Below, piece after piece: positions 9,280 through 18,624 of a DNA stretch of 64,000 bases. The notes under the pieces were generated by a model. The model saw only the letters and a program-made list of their open reading frames with translations, was not told the origin of the DNA and searched no databases. The stretch covers positions 1 through 64,000 of the forward strand of contig JAEUQN010000005.1 in the NCBI GenBank assembly GCA_016789725.1. The letters run 5' to 3'. A program made the translations under genes and the position numbers. The stretch is from Blastocatellia bacterium. Lineage in GTDB: Bacteria > Acidobacteriota > Blastocatellia > RBC074. Each line of letters begins with the position of its first letter. Position 1 is the first letter of the stretch.

Positions 9280-10410
9280 ATGAATCAAGCTCCTGTGCAA
9301 TTTGACGTAGCAATCATAGGGGGTGGTGTAATTGGCTGTTCCATTGCGTGGAGACTCGCTCAGGCCAACCTTCGTGTCGTCGTGATTGAACGTGGCGAAG
9401 TAGGGCGCGAAGCGTCGTGGGCAGCAGGTGGTATGCTGGCTCCTTCGGCAGAAGCGAATCAAGCAGATGTATTCTTTGAACTCGCCGCAGCGAGTCGCGC
9501 GATGTATGCCGGGTTTGCTCGTGAACTCCGCGAAGTGACCGGCACGGATATTGAATATCGCACGGAAGGCACACTGTATTTGGCCTTGACGGATGAGGAC
9601 GAAGAAGAACTGGAACGTCGTTGGCAATGGCAGCGCGCGGCAGAGTTGAATGTCAAAAAGCTCAATGCGGATTGTGTACAAAAATTAGAGCCGATCCTAA
9701 ATCCCAAGCTCCGCTGGGCTTTGAAATTTCCTGACGATCATCAGGTTGACAATCGTCGGTTAATGACGGCACTTGAATCTGCTGCGCGTCAGGTCGGCGT
9801 TGAGTTTTGGACCCAGACGGAAGCCACTGCCCTGGAAGTGTCAAACTCGCAAATATCAGGCGTTGAAACCAACAGAAGGAATGTCGCAACAAAGACCGTG
9901 ATTGTTGCGGCAGGTAGTTGGTCAAGTTTGCTTAGAGCCACTACCGATGAGGCGGTGATGGATTTTTCAGTAGCGCCAGTGCGTGGGCAAATGATTGCAC
10001 TCGCAATGCCAGAACCAGCGTTGCAACATGTCGTTTATTCAGGAAAAGGTTATTTGGTCCCACGACGTAGCGGGCATGTAATTGCAGGCTCAACAACAGA
10101 AACTGTGGGCTATAACAAAGAAGTAACAGCAGAAGGCATCGCCTCAATTATTGAGCGCGCAATTGAAATCGCACCGAATTTGTCCAAGCAATCCTTTTCG
10201 GAAATGTGGGCGGGATTGCGACCAGAAAGCAAAGATGGGTGGCCCATTCTTGGTATGGATTCTCGAATTAACGGATTGGTTTATGCGACTGGGCATTATC
10301 GCAATGGCATCCTGCTCACACCAATCACTGCCAAGGCCATTAGCGAACTTGTGTTGCAAGGTGAAAGTTCTCACAATATCGAACCCTTTGGAACTCATCG
10401 CCTCGCTTAG
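9280..10410 (+). CDS. thiO: Glycine oxidase, thiazole biosynthesis
   Basis: FAD-dependent oxidase of the DadA/DAAO fold that makes iminoglycine for the thiazole ring of thiamine. The N-terminal dinucleotide-binding motif is FDVAIIGGGVIGCSIAW, followed by ERGEVGREASWAAGGMLAP, which is typical of ThiO. The C-terminal GLVYATGHYRNGILLTP holds the FAD- and substrate-binding residues. At 376 aa it has the usual length. The ATG at 9280 begins 7 bp after the small upstream gene. No other thiamine gene is in the window, so a role as a general D-amino-acid or glycine oxidase is the alternative. Confidence 0.85.
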   Translation: MNQAPVQFDVAIIGGGVIGCSIAWRLAQANLRVVVIERGEVGREASWAAGGMLAPSAEANQADVFFELAAASRAMYAGFARELREVTGTDIEYRTEGTLYLALTDEDEEELERRWQWQRAAELNVKKLNADCVQKLEPILNPKLRWALKFPDDHQVDNRRLMTALESAARQVGVEFWTQTEATALEVSNSQISGVETNRRNVATKTVIVAAGSWSSLLRATTDEAVMDFSVAPVRGQMIALAMPEPALQHVVYSGKGYLVPRRSGHVIAGSTTETVGYNKEVTAEGIASIIERAIEIAPNLSKQSFSEMWAGLRPESKDGWPILGMDSRINGLVYATGHYRNGILLTPITAKAISELVLQGESSHNIEPFGTHRLA

Positions 10411-10411
10411 A

Positions 10412-11008
10412 TCAGCTTTTTTGCCGGAGCGCGTAAAACAAACCAATCAGCGTTTTAGCATCTCGAATCTCTCCCCGCGTAATCATGATCTCAATTTCTG
10501 CAAGAGTGAACGCCTTCACTTCGCTAATAATTTCCCCTATCTCCAAAGCCTGTTTCGTTTTCTGCAAATCAAAAGCAAAGAAAAAGTGCATTAACTCATC
10601 GCCACTGCCTGGAACCGCATAGCAGGCAGCGATTTTTTCTAGCCGACCAGCCGCAAATCCCGTCTCTTCAATCAGTTCACGCGCCGCACAAACCTCTGGC
10701 CTTTCGGTTGCCACAATGCGATGGGTTTCTTCGCGTCCGGTTAGGGTCCCCGCTGGCAATTCCCATAGATCATCATTGATTGCATACCGATACTGTCGTA
10801 GCAAAATGATATGTGTTTCCTCCCAAAAGGGTACAATAACAGTAATTCCTGGATGGCGGATAAACGAGCGCAAAATTGTCTGCCCTGTTGCTTGGTTGAA
10901 GATCCGCTCGCGGCTTATTAGCCAACGTAATTCTTCACCATGAATTGAGGAACGAGTCTCTTTATACCCAGTGATTCTTTCCTGCCACTCAAGGTTTTGC
11001 TTTGTCAT
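10412..11008 (-). CDS. Nudix hydrolase, ADP-ribose pyrophosphatase type
   Basis: Predicted to cleave ADP-ribose or a related nucleotide sugar. The N-terminal swapped beta-sheet region (HPGITVIVPFWEETHIILLRQYRYAI), WELPAGTL and the RELIEETGF end of the Nudix box are clear. The box itself is unusual: after G-x5-E there are sixteen rather than seven residues before RELIEETG, an insertion of nine (THRIVATERPEV region). The frame extends to 11143, but the ATG at 11008 gives a family-like N-terminus (NLEWQERITGYKETRSSIHG). It converges on thiO with one base between stops. Confidence 0.83.
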   Translation of the reverse strand: MTKQNLEWQERITGYKETRSSIHGEELRWLISRERIFNQATGQTILRSFIRHPGITVIVPFWEETHIILLRQYRYAINDDLWELPAGTLTGREETHRIVATERPEVCAARELIEETGFAAGRLEKIAACYAVPGSGDELMHFFFAFDLQKTKQALEIGEIISEVKAFTLAEIEIMITRGEIRDAKTLIGLFYALRQKS

Positions 11009-11133
11009 AAAATCATCAGACTTCCGTACATTGACTTTGCGCAAAAGCGTCTTTATTCTCTGCCTCATCGAACAACTTGCGAAGGCCTTCGTTGAGTCCC
11101 ACCCACAGCGAAAATCTATTAGGAGTATCCAAA

Positions 11134-11724
11134 GTGAAACCAAACACTATTGCTCTATCTGGCAATACGCTATTGCAATCAAGACTAATTTGGGGGGGCA
11201 TTCTGACTTCCGCTGCGCTATTGATAATTTTCAGTATCAAGGTAATTCATGGACGCGCTGAGGTAAAGGCAGGACAACTGCCAAAAAACTCTGTTGCAAA
11301 GCAAATCTTTACGTCGATAGATGGTCAACGCTTCAGTTTGGAATCCAAGCGCGGCAAAGTAATTGTTTTGCAATTTCTTGGGACGTGGTGTGGTATCTCA
11401 AAGCGGCAGGTTCCAGCGATTAACAAGCTTCTGGAAAATAATCAGTCAGGAGATTTGCAGGTTGTAGGAATGTCAGTGAAAGACCCTCGTTCTAATTCTC
11501 AGTCGGTCAAACAATTCATTTCCGATCAGAAAGTTGGCTACCCGGTTGTGAGCGGGGTGGATGATAAGTATTTCGTTGATTTTGTAGATTCTACAAATGT
11601 TTCTGTCCCACAAACGCTCATTTATGGACGTGACGGGCGATTGGTTGCGCACTATGTGGGATTTAATCAACAAGTCGGCACTGATATTGAGCAAAAGATC
11701 AAAGAGGAGTTGGTGAAAAAATAG
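11134..11724 (+). CDS. Membrane-anchored thioredoxin-fold (TlpA/redoxin-like) protein
   Basis: A single N-terminal transmembrane helix (LIWGGILTSAALLIIFSI) anchors a periplasmic thioredoxin-like domain. KIFTSIDGQRF-type strands, VIVLQFLGTWCGISKRQVPAINKLL and VPQTLIYGRDGRLVAHYVG with the cis-Pro are all visible. The active site is WCGIS: the second Cys of the usual CxxC is replaced by Ser. It therefore cannot work as a classical dithiol reductant and may be a monothiol reductase, peroxiredoxin-like enzyme or heme/copper chaperone. The GTG start at 11134 has AGGAG eight bases upstream, better than the TTG-initiated longer frame. Confidence 0.75.
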   Translation: MKPNTIALSGNTLLQSRLIWGGILTSAALLIIFSIKVIHGRAEVKAGQLPKNSVAKQIFTSIDGQRFSLESKRGKVIVLQFLGTWCGISKRQVPAINKLLENNQSGDLQVVGMSVKDPRSNSQSVKQFISDQKVGYPVVSGVDDKYFVDFVDSTNVSVPQTLIYGRDGRLVAHYVGFNQQVGTDIEQKIKEELVKK

Positions 11725-11748
11725 CTGGAGCCTCTGTCGTAAAAACTA

Positions 11749-11784
11749 AAGATGCCCGGAAGCCGAAAAGCTTCCGGGCATCTT
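11749..11784. terminator. Bidirectional terminator hairpin
   Basis: A 15-bp perfect stem (AAGATGCCCGGAAGC and its complement) encloses a short CGAAAA loop. It lies between two convergent genes that end at 11724 (plus) and 11812 (minus). A-rich bases precede it and a weak T-rich stretch follows, which suits termination from both sides. Confidence 0.8.
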
Positions 11785-11811
11785 GTACTTTGTGAAGTAG
11801 AGACGACAGCG

Positions 11812-12744
11812 TTAGGACAAATCGCGGCGTGCATCAAGCAAATCGAATGGCGACGTTGCTCCTAGCAGCTCAAGAAAGCGGCGGTCATCCTTCAAGGCAG
11901 AAAAATCTGTGTCCAGGAGCGCTTGTTGTCGTAAGCGAGGTTGCTTTTGCACTGCCTGTCGCAGATAGGTTAGTGCCTTATCCGTTGACCCCGTTTGCGC
12001 GTGCGTGGCAGCCAGTGAGTACAAGGTATGTGAATCATCTGGCCGAAGCTTAAGAGCCTTTTCAAAAAAGCTACGCGCTTGCGAAAAATTCCCAACGTTT
12101 AGTGCTACTACTCCTCGATCATAGAACTCGTCTGCGCTGCGCGGCAGGGTTCGATTTCCAGCGAGTCGAACATTACATACCTGGATGTACGTCTGCGAGC
12201 GCGAGATGATTTCCACTTCCTGGTGATAGCGTTGTTGTAATTCTTCAAATAGTGCCTTGGCTTCAGAAAATTGGCGCAAATTGAAAGCTTTAACGGCTCG
12301 CTCGAAAGCCCTCAATGCTTGCGTCGCGGCGTGTTGCCGTGAGCTTCTGGATGGCACTATCGCCGATTTTGAGCCTGAGCGCGAGCTGGTTGGAGTATTT
12401 GCCTGAGAGTGGGATCTTGGCTTAGCAGTTTTATTAGCAGCCGGAACAACTCTAGTAGCCGTTTTAGCTACTACTTTTTTTGCTGGTTTTATTGGAGCTG
12501 ATTTACAAACGGCCTTCTTGACTTTTTTTGTATTACCTTTGAGCTGTATGGTCGCTTCTTTTTTTTGAGTCCTCTCAACGGAGGTCGCCTTGACCGAGGT
12601 TTTTGATGAACCGGTCTTGATACTCGGTTTTTGGCGCAGAGAAACCTTGGCTGCCTTGCTGCCAGAAGGCTTAGAGGACCGTTTGGGTGTCGCTGACGGG
12701 GATGCGCTAAGCGACTTTGTGCGTTTAGAGAATGATTCTCTCAT
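11812..12744 (-). CDS. TPR protein with histone H1-like basic N-terminus
   Basis: Two-part protein of unknown function. Residues 1-140 are extremely rich in Lys, Arg, Ser, Thr, Ala and Pro (for example [22 protein letters not shown]) and should be disordered and strongly positive, like AlgP or histone H1 tails. Residues from about 145 hold tetratricopeptide-like helices ([87 protein letters not shown]). There is no signal peptide, so a cytoplasmic nucleic-acid- or nucleoid-bound scaffold is plausible, but this is inference. A long AT-rich spacer separates it from the divergent mglBA genes. Confidence 0.7.
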   Translation of the reverse strand: MRESFSKRTKSLSASPSATPKRSSKPSGSKAAKVSLRQKPSIKTGSSKTSVKATSVERTQKKEATIQLKGNTKKVKKAVCKSAPIKPAKKVVAKTATRVVPAANKTAKPRSHSQANTPTSSRSGSKSAIVPSRSSRQHAATQALRAFERAVKAFNLRQFSEAKALFEELQQRYHQEVEIISRSQTYIQVCNVRLAGNRTLPRSADEFYDRGVVALNVGNFSQARSFFEKALKLRPDDSHTLYSLAATHAQTGSTDKALTYLRQAVQKQPRLRQQALLDTDFSALKDDRRFLELLGATSPFDLLDARRDLS

Positions 12745-13206
12745 TGCTAGAAATTCTTTCTCTCAAAGAAGGTTATCACCGCAAACCCTATAACTTTTAA
12801 AGCCACCTATAAAATCGGCAAATAACGATAAGTCCATTATAAATAACAGATTAGCTTGGACATGTCAATTCTTGCATTAGAAAAGACCTCGTATTTGCTA
12901 TGCCAACCTCTCGTTTGAAATGGTAAATTATTGTCTAGATGAGGGGTTATCATCCGAGCTAAAAGGAAACTAGATAAAATCAGATTAGTTTAAATCGTGT
13001 TGAAATAGAATTGGGCTTATGTTATAAGTCTGCTCGGTCCGGCCCCCCTAGCGAAGCCAGATAAGGCTCACATCATCTATCACTAATCCCAACTGTTGAG
13101 TAAAATTTGCAATCGGATCGTTGTTGATGGCAAATTAGTTGGCAACGATCAACCCAATGAAAAACTGGCCAATGAAAATTGGTAGCCACGAGAAGAGGTC
13201 AAGCTC
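12745..13206. other. AT-rich divergent intergenic region upstream of mglBA
   Basis: About 460 bp with no plausible gene on either strand. It is clearly more AT-rich than the flanking genes. It contains a possible sigma-70 promoter for mglBA near 13000-13027 and an inverted repeat (GATCGTTG at 13116-13123, CAACGATC at 13143-13150) in the presumed leader. The minus-strand TPR gene must also be transcribed from here. Confidence 0.5.
13000..13027 (+). promoter_or_regulatory. Candidate sigma-70 promoter for mglB-mglA
   Basis: TTGAAA and TTATAA hexamers are separated by 16 bases, within an AT-rich region about 180 bases upstream of mglB. The match is moderate and unproven. Confidence 0.3.
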
Positions 13207-13713
13207 ATGCCAGAAGCGACCATGATTATGTATGAGGAAGAATACCAGCAAATTAAGACGATTCTGTCCAAATTGCGGACAGACGCCAATTCCAAGATGG
13301 TCTTCCTGATAGACAAAAACGGACAGCAAATAGCTTCTCACGGTGATATCGGCAATTTGGATACGACCAGTCTGGCATCATTGACAGCGGGTAATGTTGC
13401 TGCCACTGACGCCTTGGCACGATTAATTGGAGAAAAAGAATTTCCTGTTCTCTCACATGAAGGTGAGCGTGACAATATCCACACTTCGGTTGTGGGTGGA
13501 CGTGTGATTCTGGTGGTGATTTTTGACGAACGCTCTAGTTTAGGGCTGGTAAGATTGCGAGTCAAACGCGCTTCTGCCGAACTTAACGAAGCGTTCGAGC
13601 GCATTGTAAATAAGGCCGAACAGGAAAAAGCTGGCGGGGCAAAGCGCAACACGCCTTTCACCGAAATTAGCGACGACGATATAGATCGGCTTTTTAGTGA
13701 TGATAGCCTTTAA
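13207..13713 (+). CDS. mglB: MglB, roadblock/LC7 GTPase-activating protein
   Basis: Roadblock/LC7-fold partner that stimulates GTP hydrolysis by MglA and sets cell polarity in Myxococcus and Thermus. Visible features are KTILSKLRTDANSKMVFLIDKNGQQIASHGD opening the fold, then TSLASLTAGNVAATDALARLIGEKEFPVLSHEGERDNIHTS, which are characteristic of MglB. The C-terminal tail is acidic (FTEISDDDIDRLFSDDSL). Its length of 168 aa and its position directly before mglA support the call. In Acidobacteriota the role may be polarity, gliding or twitching control; the window does not decide. Confidence 0.92.
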   Translation: MPEATMIMYEEEYQQIKTILSKLRTDANSKMVFLIDKNGQQIASHGDIGNLDTTSLASLTAGNVAATDALARLIGEKEFPVLSHEGERDNIHTSVVGGRVILVVIFDERSSLGLVRLRVKRASAELNEAFERIVNKAEQEKAGGAKRNTPFTEISDDDIDRLFSDDSL

Positions 13714-13807
13714 CTAGCCGCTATTTTCCTTCCGAGGGATGCGGAAAGGTTGATTGACCTCCCGCTAATTGACATATTGATTCCCCATTTCAGAGAGGAC
13801 GGAGAAC

Positions 13808-14404
13808 GTGACGTTCATTAATTACGCATCGCGTGAGATCAACTGCAAAATTGTTTATTATGGGCCGGGTTTGGGCGGCAAAACGACGAATCTTCAGTAC
13901 ATTTATGATACGTCTGCTGCCCAGCAAAAAGGTAAGTTGATTAGCTTAGCCACCGAAACGGAGCGCACCCTGTTTTTTGACTTCCTGCCGTTAGAATTAG
14001 GCACCGTGCGCGGATTCAAAGCTCGCTTTCATCTATACACAGTGCCGGGGCAGGTCTTTTACGACGCCAGTCGTAAGTTGATTTTGAAAGGTGTCGATGG
14101 GGTTGTGTTTGTGGCAGATTCGCAACGCGAACGAATGGACGCCAATCTGGAATCGCTCTCAAATCTTGAAGAGAATCTGAAAAGCCATGGATATGACTTC
14201 TCGAAGATTCCGTATGCACTGCAACTCAATAAGCGGGACCTGCCGGACATTTTGTCGGTTGAGGAATTAAAGCGCGAGTTGATTCGCAAAGATGAACCGA
14301 TCATCGAAGCGGTTGCGCCCAAAGGCGTAGGCGTTTTTGAGACGCTTAAAGCTGTTGCCAAGCAAGTGCTAACAGATTTGCGCAAGAGCGCGGGAGCAAG
14401 TTAG
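13808..14404 (+). CDS. mglA: MglA, Ras-like polarity GTPase
   Basis: Small GTPase of the MglA family. The P-loop is [11 protein letters not shown]. The MglA-specific version of the switch II region is [16 protein letters not shown] in place of the usual DxxG. The guanine-specificity motif is LNKRDL, and [17 protein letters not shown] is the family-typical segment after the G3 region. Length 198 aa is normal. It starts with GTG preceded by a GGAC/GGAG-rich site, about 95 bp after mglB, so the pair forms an operon. Confidence 0.95.
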   Translation: MTFINYASREINCKIVYYGPGLGGKTTNLQYIYDTSAAQQKGKLISLATETERTLFFDFLPLELGTVRGFKARFHLYTVPGQVFYDASRKLILKGVDGVVFVADSQRERMDANLESLSNLEENLKSHGYDFSKIPYALQLNKRDLPDILSVEELKRELIRKDEPIIEAVAPKGVGVFETLKAVAKQVLTDLRKSAGAS

Positions 14405-14465
14405 GAAACTAAACGCCGATTGAAATATCAGAATAATCAAGGTTTTGGCTGAGCTTCGACAAAAA

Positions 14466-14978
14466 TCAAAACCCCCAATTCACCCCGTTGATTGCCTTCA
14501 CCATTAAGTATCCATCATCTCCCGTTGAATAATAACGCCGCATTCGTTGTGTAATCGTGTAACCGATCTGTTCATACAATTGACGCGCTCCTGTATTATC
14601 CGTGCGTACTTCAAGTCGTACCGTTGTGACTCCTCGCACTGCGAATCCCTGCTCAATCGAGAGCAGCATGATTTTCGCCAACCCCCTCCGCCGATATTCG
14701 GGCGAAACCCCAATCGTTGTGATATGCCCAACACCATCCTCTTCGATAACGCCTATCGCAAATGCAATCATCTTTCCCTCGGCGCTGCGAATTTGTCTCG
14801 CCACTCCTTGCTGATTGGATAGTAATTGCCGGAAAGTATCCCGTTCGTAGGCCTCTCCATCCGTAAATACCCGCAAATCCAGCAACCATAGTTCATTCAA
14901 ATCCATGAGTGTTAGCGGGCAAAGCGTGCCTTTGAATGTAGTCTGCGGAGGGTTATTGATGGAACGAATGGCTTTCAT
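14466..14978 (-). CDS. GNAT acetyltransferase, RimI-like
   Basis: GCN5-related N-acetyltransferase. The acetyl-CoA site [20 protein letters not shown] and the C-terminal [21 protein letters not shown] match the RimI/ribosomal-protein-S18 N-acetyltransferase type. That subfamily assignment is weaker than the fold. Translation could start at 15017, overlapping queA by 19 bp, or at the ATG at 14978 used here; neither has a strong ribosome-binding site. It is the last gene of the minus-strand run ruvA-ruvB-YihY-LOG-queA. Confidence 0.78.
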   Translation of the reverse strand: MKAIRSINNPPQTTFKGTLCPLTLMDLNELWLLDLRVFTDGEAYERDTFRQLLSNQQGVARQIRSAEGKMIAFAIGVIEEDGVGHITTIGVSPEYRRRGLAKIMLLSIEQGFAVRGVTTVRLEVRTDNTGARQLYEQIGYTITQRMRRYYSTGDDGYLMVKAINGVNWGF

Positions 14979-14998
14979 AAAGATTCGTGCCTGAAGAG

Positions 14999-16048
14999 CT
15001 AATAAATAAACATGCAATCGCCGTAACTGTAAAAACGGTATCGCTGTTTTACCGCATGCTGATATGCATTTATGACCAACCCTCGTTCGGCAAAAGCTGA
15101 TACCAGCAACAACAACGAAGATTGTGGTAAATGAAAGTTTGTGATTAGTGCATCTATCGCTCGAAAGGAATACCCAGGATGAATAAAAAGTTCTGTGCTT
15201 TGACGTCCTGACTGAATCACCCCGCTGGCATCCGCCGCGCTTTCTAACGCACGTGTTGTTGTCGTGCCGATGGCGATGATGCGTTTTCTCGCGGCTCTGG
15301 CTTCATTGATCGCGGTTGCCGCCAGATCGCTGATTTCGTAATGCTCCGATTCGATGTGATGATCTTCAATCTTCTCAACTCGTACGGGCTGAAACGTCCC
15401 AGCCCCAACGTGATGGGTGATTTCGATAATCTCAACGCCGCGTGTCTTTAGCTCAGCAAAGATATGATCTGTAAAATGCAATCCCGCAGTTGGTGCTGCA
15501 ATTGCACCTCGCTCCTTCGCGTAGATTGTCTGATAGCGTGGTTCGTCGAGGCGAACAGCTTCATCATACTCGCGCTTGATATACGGTGGCAGCGGAGTAT
15601 TGCCGATTTCATCAATGAGCTGATCCAGATTATCACGCGCCGCAAAACGCAATATACGGCGCCCATCCGCTAAAATTGAAATTACCTCTGCCTGCAACTT
15701 GCCCCCGCCAAAATCCAGTTGCGCTCCCACTGGCAAAGCACGTCCCGGCTTCGCCATCACTTCCCACTCGTTCTCCGTCCATCTTCGTACAAGCAACGCT
15801 TCAATTTTTGCCCCCACCTCGCCATTCACAACTCGATGCCCTAATAAACGAGCTGGAAAAACGCGCGTATTGTTGATGACCAGGACATCATTGGCCGAAA
15901 GCATCGTCGGCAGTTCTGCAAAATAACTGTCACGCCAGCTCTCCACCTTTCGATCCACGACCAGCATCCGCGACTGATCGCGCGGCTCCAGCGGTTGCTG
16001 GGCGATCAATTCGGGCGGCAATTCAAAGTCGAATTCGGAGATGTGCAT
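14999..16048 (-). CDS. queA: tRNA preQ1(34) S-adenosylmethionine ribosyltransferase-isomerase
   Basis: Transfers and isomerises the ribose of SAM onto preQ1-modified tRNA to form epoxyqueuosine. The N-terminal [66 protein letters not shown] and [21 protein letters not shown] are all diagnostic. At 349 aa it is full length. It ends in the GNAT gene and lies five bases after the LOG-family gene, within one minus-strand operon. Confidence 0.97.
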   Translation of the reverse strand: MHISEFDFELPPELIAQQPLEPRDQSRMLVVDRKVESWRDSYFAELPTMLSANDVLVINNTRVFPARLLGHRVVNGEVGAKIEALLVRRWTENEWEVMAKPGRALPVGAQLDFGGGKLQAEVISILADGRRILRFAARDNLDQLIDEIGNTPLPPYIKREYDEAVRLDEPRYQTIYAKERGAIAAPTAGLHFTDHIFAELKTRGVEIIEITHHVGAGTFQPVRVEKIEDHHIESEHYEISDLAATAINEARAARKRIIAIGTTTTRALESAADASGVIQSGRQSTELFIHPGYSFRAIDALITNFHLPQSSLLLLVSAFAERGLVINAYQHAVKQRYRFYSYGDCMFIY

Positions 16049-16053
16049 AACAA

Positions 16054-16635
16054 CTACACTTTATCGAGGTCGAGCCATTTTTCAGCGAACTGTGGTTGAT
16101 ACTGTTCGAGCGCAGTTAATAAAGCATCTGGCTCATTTGCTTCCAGCACCAGCGCACGATGCGTATCGCGCAAAAAGCCTTCATTCATGGCGTGATCGAA
16201 CATCGTCAGCAGTGGCGTGAAATAGTTTTCGACATTCAAAATCCCGCACGGCTTTTGATGAATGCCAAGCTGCGCCCAAGTCAGGATTTCGCAAAACTCA
16301 TCAAATGTTCCCATCCCGCCGGGCATAGCAATGAAGGCGTCTGACAGTTCCGCCATCAACGCCTTGCGTTCGTGCATTGAGTTGACGATGCGTTGTTCAG
16401 TCAAATGTTGATGCGCGACTTCGCGGGCAACCAACGACTGTGGAATCACGCCGATGACTTCGCCGTTTTCGGCCAACATCGCGTCTGCGATCACGCCCAT
16501 CAATCCGACATTGCCACCGCCATACACCAGACCTATGTTCCGTTTGACCAAGGCTTGCCCCATTGCTTTTGCCGCCGAGACATACCCAGCGCGCCCGCCT
16601 TTGTTGGAGCCACAGAACACGCATATTCGTTTCAT
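16054..16635 (-). CDS. LOG-family phosphoribohydrolase (TIGR00730 type)
   Basis: Lysine-decarboxylase-like Rossmann protein that in characterised members releases the base from nucleoside 5'-monophosphates. GGGNVGLMG and the active-site PGGMGTFDEF are intact. The N-terminus is MKRICVFCGSNKG. The ATG at 16635 overlaps the end of the upstream YihY-like gene by four bases (ATGA) and has GAGGAC upstream, so it is preferred over an in-frame extension inside that gene. The physiological substrate in bacteria without cytokinin is uncertain. Confidence 0.9.
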   Translation of the reverse strand: MKRICVFCGSNKGGRAGYVSAAKAMGQALVKRNIGLVYGGGNVGLMGVIADAMLAENGEVIGVIPQSLVAREVAHQHLTEQRIVNSMHERKALMAELSDAFIAMPGGMGTFDEFCEILTWAQLGIHQKPCGILNVENYFTPLLTMFDHAMNEGFLRDTHRALVLEANEPDALLTALEQYQPQFAEKWLDLDKV

Positions 16636-17546
16636 TCGTTGTCCTCTTCCATGTCTTCGCCGAACATATGGCGACAATGCAAGACAGCCGTCAATTGTGC
16701 GCCGAAGAGCATAATCAAGCTCGATAGATAGCCCCACGTTAGCAACGCCACACCCGCGCCAATCGAACCGTAAAGCAAATCATAGTGGAAGTACGGGATT
16801 GACCACGCGAACGCATATTTCGCAATTTCCCACAAAATGCCTGCGACAATTGCGCCCGGCAGCACTTCTATAAACGTCAGCCGTGTGTTCGGCATCACGC
16901 GATAAATCAGCAGAAACAGCGCCGTCGTAATCAACAAACTCACGACAGCGAACACGACCTGCCACAAGACTGATCCGAGCCACGAGAGTTGCGTTGGCAT
17001 TTGCATCGGAAACTTTTCAAATAATGCCTGCGCTGTTACTACGCCCGACGTGACCAGCAACGAGGCCAGCAACACCAATCCGACTGCGCCGATCATTCCG
17101 ACGGTCAGCAATCGTCCGTGCAAAAACGAACGCGGTTGCGTTCCCCACATCTTGCACATCGCACGCTCAATCACTGTAAAAATCCACGATCCGGCCCACA
17201 ACATGACGGTGAAGGCAGTAATCAACAAACTCGCCGAGACATTGCTGATCGCTTCCAGATTGCGTTGCACAAAAGCGGCTGAGCCAGGCATGAAATTGGG
17301 GATGCGGCTTAGCAGTTCGCGGTGAATCGTTTCGCCAAAGTAGCTTTGCGCAATGCTGACCGCAAACAACAACGCAGGGAATAGCACTAACATGCCAAAG
17401 TATGTGATGGCGGCTGACGAGGTAATCAGATCGTTATCCAAAAAGCTCAGCACCGTGCGATAGAGGATTCGCCGCTTCGTCGCGCGATTCTTGATGCGCA
17501 GCCAAACGCGCCCCGGAGTTGGGATTTTGAGGATATGTTCTTTCAT
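16632..17546 (-). CDS. YihY/UPF0761-family inner membrane protein
   Basis: Polytopic membrane protein with about six transmembrane segments; older annotations call the family ribonuclease BN, wrongly for most members. Family signatures include DDLITSSAAITYFGMLVLFPALLFAVS near the N-terminus, LWAGSWIFTVIERAMCKMWG, and the last hydrophobic segments GSIGAGVALLTWGYLSSLIMLFGAQL. No catalytic function is established. The ATG at 17546 is preferred to a TTG two codons earlier. It lies ten bases after ruvB and is translationally coupled to the LOG-family gene. Confidence 0.88.
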   Translation of the reverse strand: MKEHILKIPTPGRVWLRIKNRATKRRILYRTVLSFLDNDLITSSAAITYFGMLVLFPALLFAVSIAQSYFGETIHRELLSRIPNFMPGSAAFVQRNLEAISNVSASLLITAFTVMLWAGSWIFTVIERAMCKMWGTQPRSFLHGRLLTVGMIGAVGLVLLASLLVTSGVVTAQALFEKFPMQMPTQLSWLGSVLWQVVFAVVSLLITTALFLLIYRVMPNTRLTFIEVLPGAIVAGILWEIAKYAFAWSIPYFHYDLLYGSIGAGVALLTWGYLSSLIMLFGAQLTAVLHCRHMFGEDMEEDNE

Positions 17547-17556
17547 CCGCAAAGCT

Positions 17557-18624
17557 TCAGAACAAGCCGGGCTGGTCGCTCAATTGATTAGGCGCGCCCG
17601 GCAAATTGATTCCCAAATGCTGATACGCCGCCGGCATCACAACCCGTCCGCGCGGCGTGCGATTGATGAAACCAATTTGAATTAGGTACGGCTCATAGAT
17701 TTCTTCAATCGCATCTTTCTCTTCCTGAATCGCCGCAGAAATTGTGCTGACGCCGACTGGCCCGCCGCCAAATTTTTCGATAATCGTCGTTAGCATCTTA
17801 CGATCCACTTCGTCCAACCCAAAGCGATCCACTTCCATTCGATTCAGCGCGTCTTCGGCGACTTCCACGGTAATTTTGCCTTCATATTCGACTTCTGCAA
17901 AGTCCCGGACCCGCCGCAGCAAGCGATTTACAATCCGAGGCGTGCCGCGCGAACGACGTGCAATTGCATTCGCCCCGGCGTCATCAATCTCCACGCCCAA
18001 AATATCCGCCGACCGTAATACGATAATTTGCAGGTCTTCGATTGGATAAAAATCGAGGTGGAAGTTAATCCCAAACCGCCCACGCAACGGAGCCGTAATC
18101 AATCCCGCGCGTGTCGTCGCTCCAATCAACGTAAAGCGCGGCAAATCCAATTTCACCGAGCGCGCCGAAGGCCCTTGCCCAATAATCAAGTCCAGCTCGA
18201 AGTCCTCCATCGCCGGATACAAAATCTCTTCAATCGCCGGATGCAAGCGATGAATTTCATCAATGAAAAGCACATCGCCTTCTTCCAAATTCGTGAGCAT
18301 CGCCGCCAGATCGCCCGGCTTTTCGATCACTGGCCCCGCTGTGACGTGAATCTTTGCCGCCATTTCACGCGCGACAATTTGGCTCAAGGTCGTCTTGCCT
18401 AAACCGGGAGGCCCGTTCAGTAACACGTGATCCAACGATTCGCCGCGCGCCAACGCTGCTTTGATGAAGATGCGGAGGTTGTCTTTAACCTTCTTCTGCC
18501 CGATGTATTCGCGTAGATATTGCGGGCGCAAGCTGAGTTCAATTTGCTGCTCATCATCCGCTGCGCCGCGACCGATCAGGCGATTGTCTTCATCGTCAGG
18601 AGTTGGAGTTCTTTTCTTTGCCAT
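17557..18624 (-). CDS. ruvB: Holliday junction branch migration ATPase RuvB
   Basis: AAA+ helicase motor of the RuvAB complex. Walker [11 protein letters not shown], Walker [10 protein letters not shown], sensor 1 IGATTRAGL and the arginine-finger region [16 protein letters not shown] are all present, as is the C-terminal winged-helix [18 protein letters not shown]. Length 355 aa is normal. Its ATG directly abuts the stop of ruvA, the standard gene order. Confidence 0.98.
   Translation of the reverse strand: MAKKRTPTPDDEDNRLIGRGAADDEQQIELSLRPQYLREYIGQKKVKDNLRIFIKAALARGESLDHVLLNGPPGLGKTTLSQIVAREMAAKIHVTAGPVIEKPGDLAAMLTNLEEGDVLFIDEIHRLHPAIEEILYPAMEDFELDLIIGQGPSARSVKLDLPRFTLIGATTRAGLITAPLRGRFGINFHLDFYPIEDLQIIVLRSADILGVEIDDAGANAIARRSRGTPRIVNRLLRRVRDFAEVEYEGKITVEVAEDALNRMEVDRFGLDEVDRKMLTTIIEKFGGGPVGVSTISAAIQEEKDAIEEIYEPYLIQIGFINRTPRGRVVMPAAYQHLGINLPGAPNQLSDQPGLF

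Noticed and set aside
11018-11133. Upstream extension of the thioredoxin-fold protein to a TTG at 11077
   Set aside because: The GTG at 11134 has AGGAG at ideal spacing, and the added residues have no membrane or domain character.
16632-17546. Ribonuclease BN
   Set aside because: The family was once called RNase BN, but it is a membrane protein family unrelated to the true enzyme.
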